64,000 nt of DNA from Ariolimax columbianus (taxonomy: Eukaryota > Mollusca > Gastropoda > Stylommatophora > Arionidae): contig JAVGWX010000025.1 in NCBI GenBank assembly GCA_036924085.1, positions 25,240,488 through 25,304,487 on the forward strand, given 5' to 3'. Every line of letters starts with the position of its first letter. The first letter of the stretch is position 1. The notes below the pieces were generated by a model. The model worked only from the letters and a program-made list of their open reading frames with translations, ran no database searches and had not been told where the DNA came from. Positions 63,401-64,000 of this stretch are shown one piece after another. The translations under genes and the position numbers were made by a program.

Positions 63401-64000
63401 AACACCAGAACATATCATGCAGGACTGCACCACTTATACAGACCAAAGAGAGACAGTCTGGTCCGAGGAAGTGACCATGCTTGAAAAGCTGCGGGGAACC
63501 TGAAACGATGGTGGATCACCCAAACAAACACCAGAACATATCATGCAGGACTGCACCACTTATACAGACCAAAGAGAGATAGTCTGATCGGAGGAAGCGA
63601 CCATGCTTGAAAAGCTGCGGGAAACCTGAAACGATAGTGGAGCACCCAAACAAACACTAGAACATATCGTGCAGGACTGCACCACTTATACAGACCAAAA
63701 AGAGACAGTCTGGTCCGAGGAAGTGACCATGCTTGAAAAGCTGCGGGGAACCTGAAACGATAGTGGAGCACCCAAACAAACACCAGAACATATCCTGCAG
63801 GACTGCACCACTTATACAGACAAAAGAGAGACAGTCTGGTCCGAGGAAGTAACCATGCTTGAAAAGCTGCGGGGAACCTGAAACGATAGTGGAGCACCCA
63901 AACAAACACCAGAACATATGCAGGACTGCACCACTTATACAGACTAAAGAGAGACAGTCTGGTCCGAGGAAGTGACCATGCTTGAAAAGCTGCGGGGAAC
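57440..64000 (+). repeat. 126-bp satellite built from the LINE-C 3' end, about 52 copies, continues past the window
   Basis: The monomer starts gatagtggagcacccaaaca and ends gctgcggggaacctgaaac. In LINE sense it encodes the knuckle and C-terminus (SGAPKQTPEHIMQDCTTYTD, then RETVWSEEVTMLEKLRGT, stop). 126 is divisible by 3, so the minus strand has open 42-residue cycles of more than 400 codons (VCISGAVLHDMFWCLFGCST). Higher-order structure is visible: long stretches recur at 1763 bp (58146 with 59909, 58867 with 60630) and at 881 bp (62440 with 63321). Confidence 0.95.

Noticed and set aside
57415..63917. Minus-strand 300-485 codon frames (VCISGAVLHDMFWC cycles) as a novel repeat protein family
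   Set aside because: The plus strand of each 126-bp unit is the end of a LINE ORF including its stop. The minus-strand frame is an antisense shadow kept open by the period.

Overview
The window looks like intron-rich animal DNA, most likely from a lophotrochozoan and plausibly a mollusc. That is an inference from the mix of tRNA-derived SINEs, APE-type LINEs, a mariner and very abundant minisatellites. About 40% of the 64 kb is tandem repeat, and much of the rest is decayed retroelement. Most long open frames are satellite artefacts or retroelement remnants.

One host gene runs through it. On the minus strand I can rebuild ten coding exons of a histidine acid phosphatase most like lysophosphatidic acid phosphatase type 6 (ACP6). 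It runs from a start codon at 52702 to the HD-motif exon at 1335-1506. All nine junctions have GT/AG borders and matching reading phase, giving 371 codons without a stop. The catalytic RHGARTP is in exon 2 and the GHD motif in exon 10. The N-terminus starts MGCCC, suggesting a lipid anchor. The C-terminal end is uncertain: a weak terminal exon lies at 1123-1203, or the end is beyond the left edge.

Layout: 1-1150 is a 27-bp satellite; 1.6-2.5 kb a SINE split by an inverted mariner pair; 2.65-3.86 kb a LINE tail; 5.6-7.35 kb SINE-X copies and a LINE-B remnant; 7.38-14.49 kb a minisatellite element split by a 5.8-kb LINE-A whose 5' end is 18S rRNA sequence; 16.1-17.8 kb satellites; 18.4-19.5 kb a LINE-C tail and a GATA run; 19.7-29.0 kb a 22-bp satellite split by a 5'-inverted LINE-B; 30-32.8 kb nested retroelement pieces and a mariner; 33.1-35 kb a 47-bp satellite; 35.5-36.8 kb a 33-bp satellite and a tetranucleotide run; 37-39.9 kb LINE fragments; 39.9-43.6 kb a 97-bp element, minisatellites and a 1.25-kb trinucleotide array; 43.8-48.2 kb LINE fragments; 49.2-50.65 kb a 38-bp satellite; 50.65-52.5 kb a LINE 5' part. 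Upstream of the gene are a 12-bp satellite (53.4-55.06 kb), SINE and LINE pieces, and a 126-bp satellite (57.4 kb to the right edge) made from a LINE 3' terminus.

The general theme is transposons seeding satellites and inserting into one another inside the introns of one conserved enzyme gene. Target-site duplications at several insertions let the order of events be read. LINE, SINE and element names (LINE-A, SINE-X and so on) are local labels used only here.
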